From NCBI GenBank assembly GCA_947169235.1, contig CAMVOY010000006.1:1-59670 (forward strand): 59,670 bases of DNA. The letters run 5' to 3'. Position 1 is the first letter of the stretch. Every line of letters starts with the position of its first letter. The DNA is from an uncultured Lachnospiraceae bacterium. GTDB lineage: Bacteria > Bacillota > Clostridia > Lachnospirales > Lachnospiraceae. The translations under genes and the position numbers were made by a program. Positions 1 to 8,376 of the stretch are shown piece by piece. The notes below the pieces were generated by a model. It was not told the DNA's origin, made no database searches, and saw nothing but the letters and a program-made list of their open reading frames with translations.

Positions 1-95
1 TGCCTGACATGTGGCAGTACGTAGTCAAAGGTCTCGTGCTTTTGATCGCCGTTGTATTCGACGTCGTATCAAATCACAAGACCGGTAAGTCATGA
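1..95 (+). CDS. Sugar ABC transporter permease, C-terminal end only
   Basis: The frame read from base 3 encodes about 30 residues ending in a hydrophobic stretch and a short basic tail (WQYVVKGLVLLIAVVFDV, then SNHKTGKS), stopping at the TGA at 93-95. This resembles the last membrane helix and tail of ribose/xylose-type (CUT2, GguB/XylH-like) sugar ABC permeases. The gene begins outside the window. Its stop codon overlaps the next start codon (ATGA at 92-95), so the two are translationally coupled. The family call rests on the tail alone and is therefore tentative. Confidence 0.55.
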   Translation, partial: PDMWQYVVKGLVLLIAVVFDVVSNHKTGKS

Positions 96-424
96 TGCAG
101 CTGGACGAAAAAAAACAGCGCATGGTCAAAATGACCCTACGTATCGTCGTCGCCGTGTATATTGGCTTTATGGGCGGTATGCTGGTGAAGGGATACTTAG
201 GTGATCCGAATATCGCTTTTCTGATTTTCGGCATCCTCTTCCTCGTACTTGCGGTCGGCTTTATCATCTACGCGCTTGTGTCTTTTTTCAAGACACCGGC
301 AGCGGAGGACGTCTCGTCAGAGGCGCCGCCGACTGCTGACGAGGTACCTGATGAAAAGGATACGCCGTCGCAGAAGCTTGGTATCAGGGATATCGCAAAA
401 TACGATAATTCGGATGATGAATAA
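92..424 (+). CDS. Small two-helix membrane protein, unknown function
   Basis: 110 residues. Two hydrophobic segments (about residues 14-35 and 39-66) are followed by an acidic, proline- and serine-rich soluble tail that ends in a run of aspartates. The start overlaps the stop of the preceding permease by 4 bases, which indicates translational coupling and a role connected with that transporter or its operon. I do not recognise a named family. A rho-independent terminator directly follows, so this is the last gene of its operon. Confidence 0.75.
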   Translation: MMQLDEKKQRMVKMTLRIVVAVYIGFMGGMLVKGYLGDPNIAFLIFGILFLVLAVGFIIYALVSFFKTPAAEDVSSEAPPTADEVPDEKDTPSQKLGIRDIAKYDNSDDE

Positions 425-429
425 AAATG

Positions 430-464
430 AAAAGGCTCGCCTGATTGATGGCGGGCCTTTTTGA
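430..464 (+). terminator. Rho-independent terminator of the left-hand operon
   Basis: An 11-bp stem (AAAGGCTCGCC with GGCGGGCCTTT, one G-T pair) around the loop TGATTGAT is followed by a T-rich run. It begins a few bases after the stop codon at 424. Confidence 0.85.
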
Positions 465-500
465 TTCGGTGTTTTAATAATATGTTGCAAGAAGACAATC

Positions 501-576
501 GGGGATCTTATTGTGTATCTGCGGGGGCACGCTTGCGCTTTTTTCCCGAACGCAGTGATACACTTATAAGATCCCC
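501..576. repeat. Palindromic element A1 (long imperfect hairpin)
   Basis: An 11-bp perfect stem (GGGGATCTTAT at 501-511 with 566-576) continues, after small internal loops, into GTGTATC (513-519 with 557-563), TGCG (520-523 with 551-554) and GGG/CCC (524-526 with 545-547). The tip carries a T-run at 539-544. It lies in the convergent junction between the left operon and the minus-strand GH94 gene and already follows a complete terminator, so termination of that operon does not explain it. No open reading frame is evident. Confidence 0.75.
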
Positions 577-826
577 TGCTTGAGTTGCTGAACGCTTGCA
601 TAATAAAAACCATCCGAATGGAAACGTTGCCAAGCGCACTTGATAAGCAGTGACTTTCGGTGGGCGCCCCGAGGACCTGTTTGAGCGCAGTTTCGAAGCG
701 CGAAGTGCGCACGAAACAAGCGAGTTCCGCAGGGGCGCCTATGGTTACCGAAAGGTGCTGCGAATCTAGTACGCTTGTGTCTGTTTCCGTGAGGATGGTT
801 GTTTATTTGCAAGCGTAAGTAAGCAA
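577..826. repeat. Palindromic element A2 (about 220-250 bp nested hairpin)
   Basis: The 33-base arm 593-625 matches the reverse complement of 783-815 at 26 of 33 positions. Nested inside are an AAGCG-type stem (about 632-638 with 770-776), a CTTTCGGT block near 653-661 pairing near 747-754, and a strong GC stem (662-670 with 732-740). The tip near 680-715 holds further short inverted repeats (GTTTCG/CGAAAC). Outside the main arms TGCTTG-like bases pair weakly out to about 577 and 826. A 12-bp direct repeat AGCAAGCATCAG occurs at 822-833 and 836-847, its second copy covering the stop codon of the GH94 gene. The stretch 465-843 contains no gene. Confidence 0.7.
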
Positions 827-843
827 GCATCAGCTAGCAAGCA

Positions 844-3324
844 TCAGATCACCAGCGTGATATCATTAGTGTCGGCAAGCTTGTCAGCCGGAATGTAATT
901 ATCGGAAAGTGTTTCACCGTTTAAAGTGAGTGAACTAAAGCCCGATTCGTGTCCGTTTGGATTCTCCACCGTGATGTGCATCTTCTTGCCACGGAATGTT
1001 TTATCCATGGAGAAAGACTTCCAGTCTGACGGGATCGACGGAGCGAGACGGATCCCATCCGGATCAGGACGGAGACCGAGGATACCCTCGACGCATCCAA
1101 CCATGATCGTCGATGCGGTACCGGTGAGCCAGTGAACATGCGAACGTCCGTGGTTAAGACTCGCTTTGCCTTCTGTAAACTGTCCGAAGCAGTAAGGCTC
1201 GATGGTACGTTTGTCGGCAATGTCGTTTTGTGCTGCAGGGTTGTTTTCCATAAAGTATTTAAATGCGCGGTTACCGTGACCGAGGAGAGACTCGGCGAGG
1301 ATCAGCCAACCCTGGGACTGTGAAAAGATACCTGCGTTTTCTTTGGAACCCGGGTTGAATAGTACAGCGAGAGCACCGTCGAACGCATGCGCATGGTATG
1401 GCGGATCCATGAGAACCGCACCGAAGTCGGTGTTCAGTCTTTCAAACACCTGCTGCATGGAGGTTTCGGCCTGCTCCTTTGAAGCGAGTCCGCTTATCAC
1501 TCCCCAGCTCTGCGGGTTCAGCCACATATTTGCTTCCGGATCATTTCTGTCACCGATTCGCTCTCCGGTATCCTTGTAGCCTCTGAGGAAACGGTCTTCG
1601 TTCCAGCAGAGTTTTTGAACGAGTTCACCGAAGGTTTTCTGCTTGTCTTCGAGTTCTTTTTTGAATGAAGAATCTCCCTTGATATCTGCAAAACGTCCGA
1701 GTATCGTAAGTGCGTAGTAATACTGTTCGGCAACGAAGGAAGATTCGCCCATGGCGCCGAGTCTGAGGCAGTCGTTCCAGTCGGCGTGAAGTCCGGCGGG
1801 CATTCCGTGAGCACCGAGATGGTTATCCGAAAAGTCGATAGCTCGTTTCAAATGCTCGTATACTGTGCCTTCATCCTTGTTGGCGAATGGGATCACTTCA
1901 TCCAAAAATGCAGTATCGCCGGTTTCTGAAACATATTTCCATATGGTCGGGAACAGCCAGAGAGCATCATCTGCGCGGTATGCCGGATGTCCGGTTTCCT
2001 TTACATATGACTCGTTTTCGGGTGTATCCTCGTGCCCCGGATTGTGTGTGTACTTTACGAGCGGAAGTCCGCCACCGTGATTGACCTGAGCTGAAAGCAT
2101 GAATACGATCATGTCCTTCGCCATATCAGGACGGAGGTGGATCACTCCCTGTATATCCTGAACGGTATCGCGGTAGCCGAAACCGTTACGCTCACCGCAG
2201 TATATGAATGAAGCCGCTCGGGACCAGATGAATGTCATGAAGCAGTTGTATGCATGCCAGGTGTTCATCATTGTGTTGAACTCCTGAGATGGTGTGTCGA
2301 CCTGAAGTGCATCGAAACGGGCATGCCAATCGGAAACAAGTTCTTTAAGTTCCGTTTTACATTTGTCTGCTACACTACTATAATATGAAGAAACTATTTC
2401 GCCGGATTCTTTTTCATCTTTCTCTCCGAGCAAAAATGCGATCGTTTTTGTCTCGCCGGGAGCGAGTTTGATAACAGTGGAGAGAGAGCCGCAGCTGTTT
2501 GAATTATAGTTCGTTGTATCGGAAAGCTTTCCGCTTGTAACGCCGATCGGGTCAGAATAATCGTGACCGTTTCCGAGGAAGTCCGCTCTGTCTCCGCAGT
2601 ATGAGTTCACCTTTTCGCCGGCAAGTCCGAAGAATCGGCGTCGAACCTGCTTATCATCTAGCGTATCTCTTGCAGCGATGATATCAAGGTTTCCGTTCAC
2701 TTCCTGCAGGATCCTGTTTTCTTTAAAAGAAGTTCTGGTGATGAACTGTGTGTACTGCAGATTTACCATGTCATTCGAGTAGTATGGATCATTGGTGAAC
2801 TCTGCGTAACCTGTGATAGTGAGATCCTTTGCCTCGTTCGTGGTATTTTTCAGAGAGAGCTCCCATACCTCATAAGTTGCATCCTTGGGTACATAGTAGG
2901 TCGCCACGCTTCGAACTCCGGCATAGTCTGTGATAAAACGGGCGTAGCCCATGCCGTAGCGAACGATATTTACGTATTTGTCAGAGTTTATGTTGTCGCC
3001 GGAGCCGTCAGGGGCGGCCTTTTTTGCCAAATCCTCATCTGCTTCCATGAAATCCTTGCGTACGGGTTTCCAGGAAGCGGACCAGTAATCCTCGGACGAG
3101 TTATCTCTAATATAAATGTATCGACCCGGGTAATCAACACTGTTGAAGTTATAGCGAAGAATACGTCCCTTCGCGCCTGACTTTGCAAAGGAGTACCCGC
3201 CTGCATTGTTGGATATCAGCGCTGCGTATTCCGGTGAGCCGAGGTAGTTCGCCCACGGCGTCGGGGTATCCGGACGCAGGATGACATATTCGCGGTTGTC
3301 ATTGTCAAAAAAACCGTATCTCAT
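844..3324 (-). CDS. GH94 family glycoside phosphorylase (cellobiose or N,N'-diacetylchitobiose type)
   Basis: 826 residues, the usual GH94 length. GH94 enzymes split a beta-disaccharide with inorganic phosphate, giving an alpha-sugar-1-phosphate and a free sugar and so saving ATP. The N-terminus (MRYGFFDNDNREYVI, then NYLG and NNAGGYSF) is typical of the family. The catalytic acid region ADWNDCL lies near residue 515 and the phosphate-site region HGRSHVHWLTGTA near residue 725. Start and C-terminal region (RPDPDGIRLAPSIPSDW, ENPNG) look at least as close to chitobiose phosphorylases as to cellobiose phosphorylases, so the disaccharide is left open. No signal peptide is present, so it is cytoplasmic. 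It is divergent from a sugar ABC importer (3622-7087) that probably delivers its substrate. An AGGAGG-like site precedes the ATG. Confidence 0.9.
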   Translation of the reverse strand: MRYGFFDNDNREYVILRPDTPTPWANYLGSPEYAALISNNAGGYSFAKSGAKGRILRYNFNSVDYPGRYIYIRDNSSEDYWSASWKPVRKDFMEADEDLAKKAAPDGSGDNINSDKYVNIVRYGMGYARFITDYAGVRSVATYYVPKDATYEVWELSLKNTTNEAKDLTITGYAEFTNDPYYSNDMVNLQYTQFITRTSFKENRILQEVNGNLDIIAARDTLDDKQVRRRFFGLAGEKVNSYCGDRADFLGNGHDYSDPIGVTSGKLSDTTNYNSNSCGSLSTVIKLAPGETKTIAFLLGEKDEKESGEIVSSYYSSVADKCKTELKELVSDWHARFDALQVDTPSQEFNTMMNTWHAYNCFMTFIWSRAASFIYCGERNGFGYRDTVQDIQGVIHLRPDMAKDMIVFMLSAQVNHGGGLPLVKYTHNPGHEDTPENESYVKETGHPAYRADDALWLFPTIWKYVSETGDTAFLDEVIPFANKDEGTVYEHLKRAIDFSDNHLGAHGMPAGLHADWNDCLRLGAMGESSFVAEQYYYALTILGRFADIKGDSSFKKELEDKQKTFGELVQKLCWNEDRFLRGYKDTGERIGDRNDPEANMWLNPQSWGVISGLASKEQAETSMQQVFERLNTDFGAVLMDPPYHAHAFDGALAVLFNPGSKENAGIFSQSQGWLILAESLLGHGNRAFKYFMENNPAAQNDIADKRTIEPYCFGQFTEGKASLNHGRSHVHWLTGTASTIMVGCVEGILGLRPDPDGIRLAPSIPSDWKSFSMDKTFRGKKMHITVENPNGHESGFSSLTLNGETLSDNYIPADKLADTNDITLVI

Positions 3325-3359
3325 ACTAATCCTCCATATTCGACGGGTATGAATCCCGT

Positions 3360-3407
3360 TTTTTAAAAAATAGGCTCAGTACTTACGAGCCTGTGAGATA
3401 TATTCTA
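3360..3407 (-). promoter_or_regulatory. Probable promoter and leader hairpin of the GH94 gene
   Basis: On the minus strand a TAGAAT -10-like box lies at 402-407 of this block (3402-3407). It is followed by an AGGCTC/GAGCCT hairpin (3372-3377 with 3387-3392) and a T-run at 3361-3370 on the minus strand. That hairpin plus T-run looks like an attenuator in the 5' leader. A second small hairpin (ACGGG/CCCGT, 3343-3359) lies between it and the start codon. No convincing -35 box is visible, so the promoter is tentative. Confidence 0.4.
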
Positions 3408-3495
3408 CCACATCCTTTCTTATAAAAAAAGTGCATAATTTTAAAAAAAACAAACCCTTTATTGTAAAAAATATACAAAAAATAAAAAAAAAGTG

Positions 3496-3524
3496 TTGAT
3501 TATGTGACAAAAGTGTGGTATTAT
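3496..3524 (+). promoter_or_regulatory. Sigma-A promoter of the sugar ABC operon
   Basis: TTGATT (3496-3501), 17-bp spacer, TATTAT (3519-3524), with an A/T-rich tract immediately upstream (about 3420-3490) that could act as an UP element. The leader to the start at 3622 is about 90 bases. Confidence 0.7.
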
Positions 3525-3621
3525 ACTCTATGGGTTTCGAGAAAAGCCCGAAAAATCAATCGTGAGGATCAGGCAGATCCCCACAAAACAACCAAAATTC
3601 ATTACAGGGAGGAATTCATTT

Positions 3622-5091
3622 ATGAAGAGAAAATGGTTGGCAATCGCTCTTTCTATGGCACTTGCTGTAGGAATGCTCAGCGGTTGTGGAGACAACAAGG
3701 AGACTGCTGCAAACAACGATACACAGCAGACTACAGATGACACTAAGGAAGAAGAGCCGGCACCGGCTGATGACACTCAGGAAGAAGAGCCGGCAGTTGA
3801 ACTTCTCGAAGATGGTGGCGGTAAAGTGCTCAACATCTACTGCTGGAACGAGGAGTTCAAAGAGAGATTTGAGCAGTACTATCCGGACTACAAGGACGGA
3901 AAAGTAGGCGACGTAGAGATTAAGTTCATCCAGAACGTAAACGAGGGTTCAAACTACCAGGATAAGCTGGATGAGGCTCTTGGTAAGCAGGAAAGCGCTG
4001 CTGCAGACGACAAAGTCGATCTGTTCATGGCAGAGGCTGACTACATCGCTAAGTATTCATCAGCAGCAGCTGACGTTGCTGTAGACGTTCATGCACTTGG
4101 TCTTACAGACGATGACATGAGCAACATGTATGATTACACAAAGCAGGTTGCAACTGATGAGAACGGCGTTCTTAAGGGAGTTTCATGGCAGGCTTGCCCG
4201 GCTGGTATGATCTACCGTCGTTCAATGGCTAAGAAGTACTTCGGTACAGATGATCCGGATGCAATCCAGGAGCAGGTATCTGACTGGGATAAGTTCGAGC
4301 AGGCTTGCAAGACCATCAAAGAGAAGTCAAAGGGTAAGGACTTCATGATGGCTGGTCCGAACGATATGCATCGTATCTACACAAACAATGACTCAACCAA
4401 GTTCGTAGACGGTGACAAGCTTACATTCACACCGGGATCAGAGCAGTGGGTTGACAACACCAAGAAGTTCTGCGACGAGGGTTATGTACTTAGCCCGACA
4501 ATGGGTCTGTGGAGCGAGGATTGGAACAAGAACATGGGTAAGGATGGTCACGTATTCGCATTCTTCGGCCCGGCATGGTTCATCTCCTTCACAATGTCAG
4601 CAGCTTCAGGTGCTACACAGAATGATGACGGAACATACACTCACAAAGATGGTAAGGATTCTTACGGCGATTGGGCACTTTGCCTTGGACCGCAGTCCTT
4701 CAACTGGGGTGGTACATGGATCATGGCAGCAAAGGGTACTGACAACGCAGCACTCATCAAGGATATCATGCTGAAGATGACATGCGATCAGACAATCCTT
4801 TACAACATCTCTAAGGATAAGCAGGATTACGTAAACGGTAAGGAAGCTTGCGAGAAGCTTTCATCTGATGGCGTAACAGCTCCGTTCCTTGGTGATCAGG
4901 ACATGATCGGTACACTTAAGCAGTCAGCAGAGAACATCTCTATGACAAACCTTACAATCTATGATCAGGCTTGCATCGAGAACTCTGAGAATGACTTCGG
5001 CGACTTCTTCTCAGGTAAATCTTCTAAGGAAGACTGCTTGAAGAAGTGGCAGGATGATGTACTTAAGAAGTTCCCGAACCTTACAGTTTAA
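3622..5091 (+). CDS. Sugar ABC transporter substrate-binding lipoprotein (CUT1 type)
   Basis: 489 residues from the ATG at 3622, which has AGGGAGG 9 bases upstream; the frame is open further upstream without a comparable site. A signal peptide ends in the lipobox LSGC, so the protein is a lipoprotein on the outer face of the membrane. An acidic, repetitive linker (EEEPAPADDTQEEEPA) tethers the binding domain. The mature part (KVLNIYCWNEEF, then GMIYRRSMAKKYFG, GGTWIMAAKG) is that of family-1 extracellular solute-binding proteins. Together with the two following permeases and the divergent GH94 enzyme it should bind a beta-linked disaccharide. A strong terminator after the gene suggests it is made in excess over the permeases. 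Confidence 0.9.
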   Translation: MKRKWLAIALSMALAVGMLSGCGDNKETAANNDTQQTTDDTKEEEPAPADDTQEEEPAVELLEDGGGKVLNIYCWNEEFKERFEQYYPDYKDGKVGDVEIKFIQNVNEGSNYQDKLDEALGKQESAAADDKVDLFMAEADYIAKYSSAAADVAVDVHALGLTDDDMSNMYDYTKQVATDENGVLKGVSWQACPAGMIYRRSMAKKYFGTDDPDAIQEQVSDWDKFEQACKTIKEKSKGKDFMMAGPNDMHRIYTNNDSTKFVDGDKLTFTPGSEQWVDNTKKFCDEGYVLSPTMGLWSEDWNKNMGKDGHVFAFFGPAWFISFTMSAASGATQNDDGTYTHKDGKDSYGDWALCLGPQSFNWGGTWIMAAKGTDNAALIKDIMLKMTCDQTILYNISKDKQDYVNGKEACEKLSSDGVTAPFLGDQDMIGTLKQSAENISMTNLTIYDQACIENSENDFGDFFSGKSSKEDCLKKWQDDVLKKFPNLTV

Positions 5092-5121
5092 TCTAAAAGG
5101 GGATTTTAACTAAAGACCTAA

Positions 5122-5155
5122 AATGGGGGCAGGATTTGTCCTGCCCCTATTTTTA
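5122..5155 (+). terminator. Terminator between binding-protein and permease genes
   Basis: Perfect stem GGGGCAGGA with TCCTGCCCC around a TTTG loop, followed by TATTTTTAA. It stands between 5091 and the permease start at 5186, and I see no clear new promoter after it. Partial read-through would give abundant binding protein and few permeases, a common arrangement. Confidence 0.85.
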
Positions 5156-5185
5156 ACTCAAATAATCTTTAGGGGGCTTGTTGCT

Positions 5186-6187
5186 ATGGCGAAAACAAAT
5201 AGTGCAACAGTCGCGGTAAGACAGAAAAAAAATAAGTTAAAATATGGGAAATGGGGTATCATTTTTATCCTTCCGTTTTTTATCGCGTATTTCCTCTTTT
5301 CGTTTTATCCGCTGATTACAACGTTTTACTATAGTTTCTTCTCACGTTTTAAGGATCCTGTAACGATCAAAACGGTTGAGAAATTTGTTGGATTTAAAAA
5401 CTATTCTACATTGTTTACAAAGGATCCGTTCTCAGAGACCGGATTCATCTATCATTTTGGAAATACATTTTTACTTTGGATTTTGGGATTTATTCCGCAG
5501 TTGTTACTCTCGCTGCTTTTCGCTTCATGGTTTACGGATATCCGTTTGAAGCTGAAGGGCACAGGCATAATGAAGGTAGTTTTGTACCTTCCGAATATGC
5601 TTATGGCATCTTCTATCGCCGTCCTGTTCAACAAGCTGTTTGCTTTGAGTGGACCGGTGAATGACCTTCTTGGAACCAACATTGATTGGCTACAATCGGC
5701 CTGGGGTGTCCGAGGGCTTATAGCCGCGGTTAACTTCCTGATGTGGACCGGTAACACGACCATCCTTTTGATGGCCGGTATCATGGGCATCGACCCTGCA
5801 CTTTATGAGGCAAGTGCTATCGATGGTGCCACAGCAGGACAGCAGTTTAGAAAGATTACGTTGCCCATGCTTAAACCTATCATGTTGTATGTGCTCGTCA
5901 CATCTATGATCGGTGGTTTGCAGATGTTCGATATCCCGAACCTGTTAGTAAAACAGGGTGGTACTCAGAAGGTTGCCCAGACAGTCGTTATGGACATCTC
6001 AGCTGGTATCGGAGGATCCGGAGATATCGGTTTGGCCGGTGCAGAATCAGTTATACTGTTCTTTGTTGCCGGTATAATAGGACTCATCCTCTTTAAGTCG
6101 ATGGAAAGCGACGATGATAAAGAGAAACGCAAGAATAAAAAGCGTGAAAAAGCAGAGAGAAAAGCTGCTATGGCAAAGGGGGTGTGA
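5186..6187 (+). CDS. Sugar ABC transporter permease, MalF-like
   Basis: 333 residues from the ATG at 5186 (AGGGGGC 8 bases upstream); an in-frame start at 5123 falls inside the terminator and is unlikely. Six or so membrane segments. The cytoplasmic EAA loop, which docks to the ATPase, is visible as EASAIDGATAGQQFRKITLPMLKP near residue 215. A basic, lysine-rich C-terminal tail follows the last helix. It forms the transmembrane channel with the next gene product. No ATP-binding gene is in the operon, so a shared MsmX-type ATPase elsewhere is inferred. Confidence 0.9.
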   Translation: MAKTNSATVAVRQKKNKLKYGKWGIIFILPFFIAYFLFSFYPLITTFYYSFFSRFKDPVTIKTVEKFVGFKNYSTLFTKDPFSETGFIYHFGNTFLLWILGFIPQLLLSLLFASWFTDIRLKLKGTGIMKVVLYLPNMLMASSIAVLFNKLFALSGPVNDLLGTNIDWLQSAWGVRGLIAAVNFLMWTGNTTILLMAGIMGIDPALYEASAIDGATAGQQFRKITLPMLKPIMLYVLVTSMIGGLQMFDIPNLLVKQGGTQKVAQTVVMDISAGIGGSGDIGLAGAESVILFFVAGIIGLILFKSMESDDDKEKRKNKKREKAERKAAMAKGV

Positions 6188-6193
6188 TGAAGA

Positions 6194-7087
6194 ATGACTG
6201 AAGATTTCAATTCCAATCTTACAGCGGAGGAGAAAAGAGGTCACGTCTTCCTCATTATCCGCCGTATTATATCTTACGTTATACTTATTGCCATGTGTCT
6301 GCTGTGTGTCTTTCCATTTTTAACACTGCTGATCAACATGACAAAGAACCATGCTGAGCTGAGCCAGGCGTTCAGCCTGATCCCGGGCGGATCCTTTATC
6401 AAGAACTTTACCAGGATCATCAACGATAACAACGTAGCCGTTGTTCGTGCGATGGGTAACTCACTTCTTATCGGTGCAGTGACCTGTATCATCAACGTGT
6501 ATGTATCTTCGTTGACAGCGTATGGTCTGTATGCTTATGAGTTCCGTCTGAAGAAGGTTGCATATACCTTCATCATGATAGTCCTGATGGTACCGACTCA
6601 GGTATCCGCTCTGGGTTACGTTCAGATGGTTAAGGGTTGGGGCTTTGAGAATGATAATGCGTTCCCTGCTCTGATCTTCCCGGCTATCGCTGCTCCGGGT
6701 GTGTTCTTCTTCATTCATCAGTATATGGAGAGTGCACTTCCGCTTGAGATCGTCGAGGCCGGTCGTATCGATGGTGGACATGAGTTCTACATATTTAACT
6801 TCGTTGTCCTACCGATACTGAAACCTGCTATCGCAGTGCAGATGATCTTCTCGTTCGTCGCATCGTGGAATAACTACTTCCTTCCACAGTTGTTGATGCA
6901 GAACACATCGAAGACTGCGACCCTGCCGCTGGTCGTCGCCGCGCTGAATGCGTCCGGTAACGACAACTTCGACCTTGGTAAGGTGTATATGGTGCTTGGT
7001 TTGGCTATCATGCCGCTGATCGTCGTATACCTGTGTCTGTCGAAGTACATTATCCGAGGTATCGCCCTGGGATCAGTCAAGGGATAG
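6194..7087 (+). CDS. Sugar ABC transporter permease, MalG-like
   Basis: 297 residues, six predicted helices, EAA loop EAGRIDGGHEFYIFNFVVLPILKPA near residue 187. It starts 6 bases after the preceding stop with an AAAGGGGGTG site upstream. Second half of the heterodimeric permease of the CUT1 importer. The cytoplasmic N-terminus is acidic. The operon ends here at palindromic element B. Confidence 0.9.
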   Translation: MTEDFNSNLTAEEKRGHVFLIIRRIISYVILIAMCLLCVFPFLTLLINMTKNHAELSQAFSLIPGGSFIKNFTRIINDNNVAVVRAMGNSLLIGAVTCIINVYVSSLTAYGLYAYEFRLKKVAYTFIMIVLMVPTQVSALGYVQMVKGWGFENDNAFPALIFPAIAAPGVFFFIHQYMESALPLEIVEAGRIDGGHEFYIFNFVVLPILKPAIAVQMIFSFVASWNNYFLPQLLMQNTSKTATLPLVVAALNASGNDNFDLGKVYMVLGLAIMPLIVVYLCLSKYIIRGIALGSVKG

Positions 7088-7093
7088 CTTGTC

Positions 7094-7225
7094 AAGCAAC
7101 GAGGTATGCCGTACCGACTCGGACTGCAAGCAGTCCTCGTGTCACGGCAGTCGTTAAGCAATTAAAAACATCCTACTGTGAGCACATGCTCACGTAGGAT
7201 GTTTTATTATTGCTTACCTCGTTGC
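7094..7225. repeat. Palindromic element B (three-way junction), with a bidirectional terminator
   Basis: A perfect 12-bp outer stem (AGCAACGAGGTA at 7094-7105 with 7214-7225) closes two inner hairpins. The first is 7106-7148 (TGCCGT/ACGGCA with apical GGACTGC/GCAGTCC). The second is 7155-7214 (AAGCAAT/ATTGCTT, then AAACATCCTAC pairing with GTAGGATGTTT, then TGAGCA/TGCTCA). The second hairpin is flanked by A- and T-runs (about 7161-7206) and should terminate transcription from both converging operons. The outer stem and first hairpin are not needed for that. The same outer-stem-plus-two-hairpins plan recurs at 30930-31057. Confidence 0.85.
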
Positions 7226-7234
7226 TAACGCGTA

Positions 7235-8320
7235 CTATTCCGGTAACTTCAGATCGCCATCCTTTGCCCATCCGAGCTTTTTGACGATCATATGAAACAG
7301 CGGTGTGAGTATCGCAGGAAGGACAATGCATATTGCAAAAAGTCCGATCCAATCCATCGCTGTGATCGCGTCCTTTGTTCCTTCGGCAACATCCTTTACC
7401 CATCCTGAATATACGCCGATCTGACCGACGAATCCGCATGTTCCCATTCCTGAGGAAACTGCAGCGCCGTTCATCTGCATGCCGAAAAGACATGTGGCAA
7501 GAGGTCCCGTTATGGCTGATGTAAGTATCGGAGCGATCCATATACGGGGATTTTTAACGATATTAGGCATCTGAAGCATTGATGTTCCAACGCCCTGTGA
7601 AATGAGTCCTCCCCATTTATTCTCTTTAAACGACATCACTGCGAACCCTATCATTTGTGCCGAGCAGCCTGCTACAGCGGCTCCTCCGGCGAGACCGGTA
7701 AGCCCCAGCGCGGCGCAAATGGCAGCTGAGGAGATTGGAAGTGTGAGTGCGATACCTATGATCACAGAAACAAGTATTCCCATCAGGAATGGCTGAAGAT
7801 CTGTGGCCCACATAACGAGATCGCCGACCCACATTGCGGCGCTTCCGAGTGGCGGAGCGATAAGAGCTGATAGCCCGATCCCGACACCTACGGTCACAAG
7901 AGGGGTGACCAGGATATCAAGCTTTGTTTCCTTGGATACGAGCTTTCCTATCTCGGCCGTGATTATCGCAACAAAAAGTACTGCCAAAGGCCCTCCTGCA
8001 CCACCGAGTGCATTTGAGGCAAAGCCTGCCGTGATCAATGAAAACAGAACGAGCGGCGGACATTTCAATGCGTGTCCGATAGCCACCGCCATTGCAGGAC
8101 CGCTCATGGCAGCTGCGAGACCGCCTACGGTGTATGGAACATCCTTTATCGTAGCCACGGTCATTGTCAGAAATCCGATGTCGAACTGTGTACCAATGGT
8201 ATCAATGATAGTCCCAATCAGCAAAGAACAGAAAAGTCCCTGTGCCATCGCGCCCAAAGCGTCGATACCATAACGCTTGAGCGAGATCTCGATGTCTTTC
8301 TTCTTCAAAAATTCTTTCAT
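7235..8320 (-). CDS. PTS EIIC-type membrane transporter (PTS_EIIC_2-like)
   Basis: 361 residues from the ATG at 8320 (MKEFLKKKD), preceded by AAGGAGAG; 21 further in-frame residues upstream lack a ribosome site. Eight to ten hydrophobic, glycine- and alanine-rich segments with small-residue motifs such as GGAGGPLAVLF and SGMGTCGFVGQIG. This matches the family of stand-alone EIIC-like proteins annotated as PTS transporter subunit IIC that lack EIIA and EIIB domains; no PTS partners are nearby. Its substrate and phosphotransferase dependence are unknown. It is the second gene of a minus-strand operon with the hydrolase/GNAT fusion. Confidence 0.75.
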   Translation of the reverse strand: MKEFLKKKDIEISLKRYGIDALGAMAQGLFCSLLIGTIIDTIGTQFDIGFLTMTVATIKDVPYTVGGLAAAMSGPAMAVAIGHALKCPPLVLFSLITAGFASNALGGAGGPLAVLFVAIITAEIGKLVSKETKLDILVTPLVTVGVGIGLSALIAPPLGSAAMWVGDLVMWATDLQPFLMGILVSVIIGIALTLPISSAAICAALGLTGLAGGAAVAGCSAQMIGFAVMSFKENKWGGLISQGVGTSMLQMPNIVKNPRIWIAPILTSAITGPLATCLFGMQMNGAAVSSGMGTCGFVGQIGVYSGWVKDVAEGTKDAITAMDWIGLFAICIVLPAILTPLFHMIVKKLGWAKDGDLKLPE

Positions 8321-8352
8321 TTTTTCAATACTCTCCTTATGAATATATGTGA

Positions 8353-8374
8353 ACCGCCATTGTGGGATGGCGGC
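8353..8374 (-). other. Intercistronic hairpin
   Basis: CCGCCAT/ATGGCGG (8354-8360 with 8367-8373) lies between the stop of the upstream gene (8377) and the start of the EIIC-like gene (8320). No T-run follows, so it is more likely an mRNA processing or stabilising hairpin than a terminator. Confidence 0.5.
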
Positions 8375-8376
8375 TA

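Noticed and set aside
564-830. Coding capacity in the 465-843 gap
   Set aside because: The frames there are products of the palindrome; no ribosome site or protein-like composition.
3360-3393. Well-supported antiterminator system for the GH94 gene
   Set aside because: Hairpin and T-run are present, but I see no RAT-type element and no antiterminator gene nearby; listed only as a possible attenuator.
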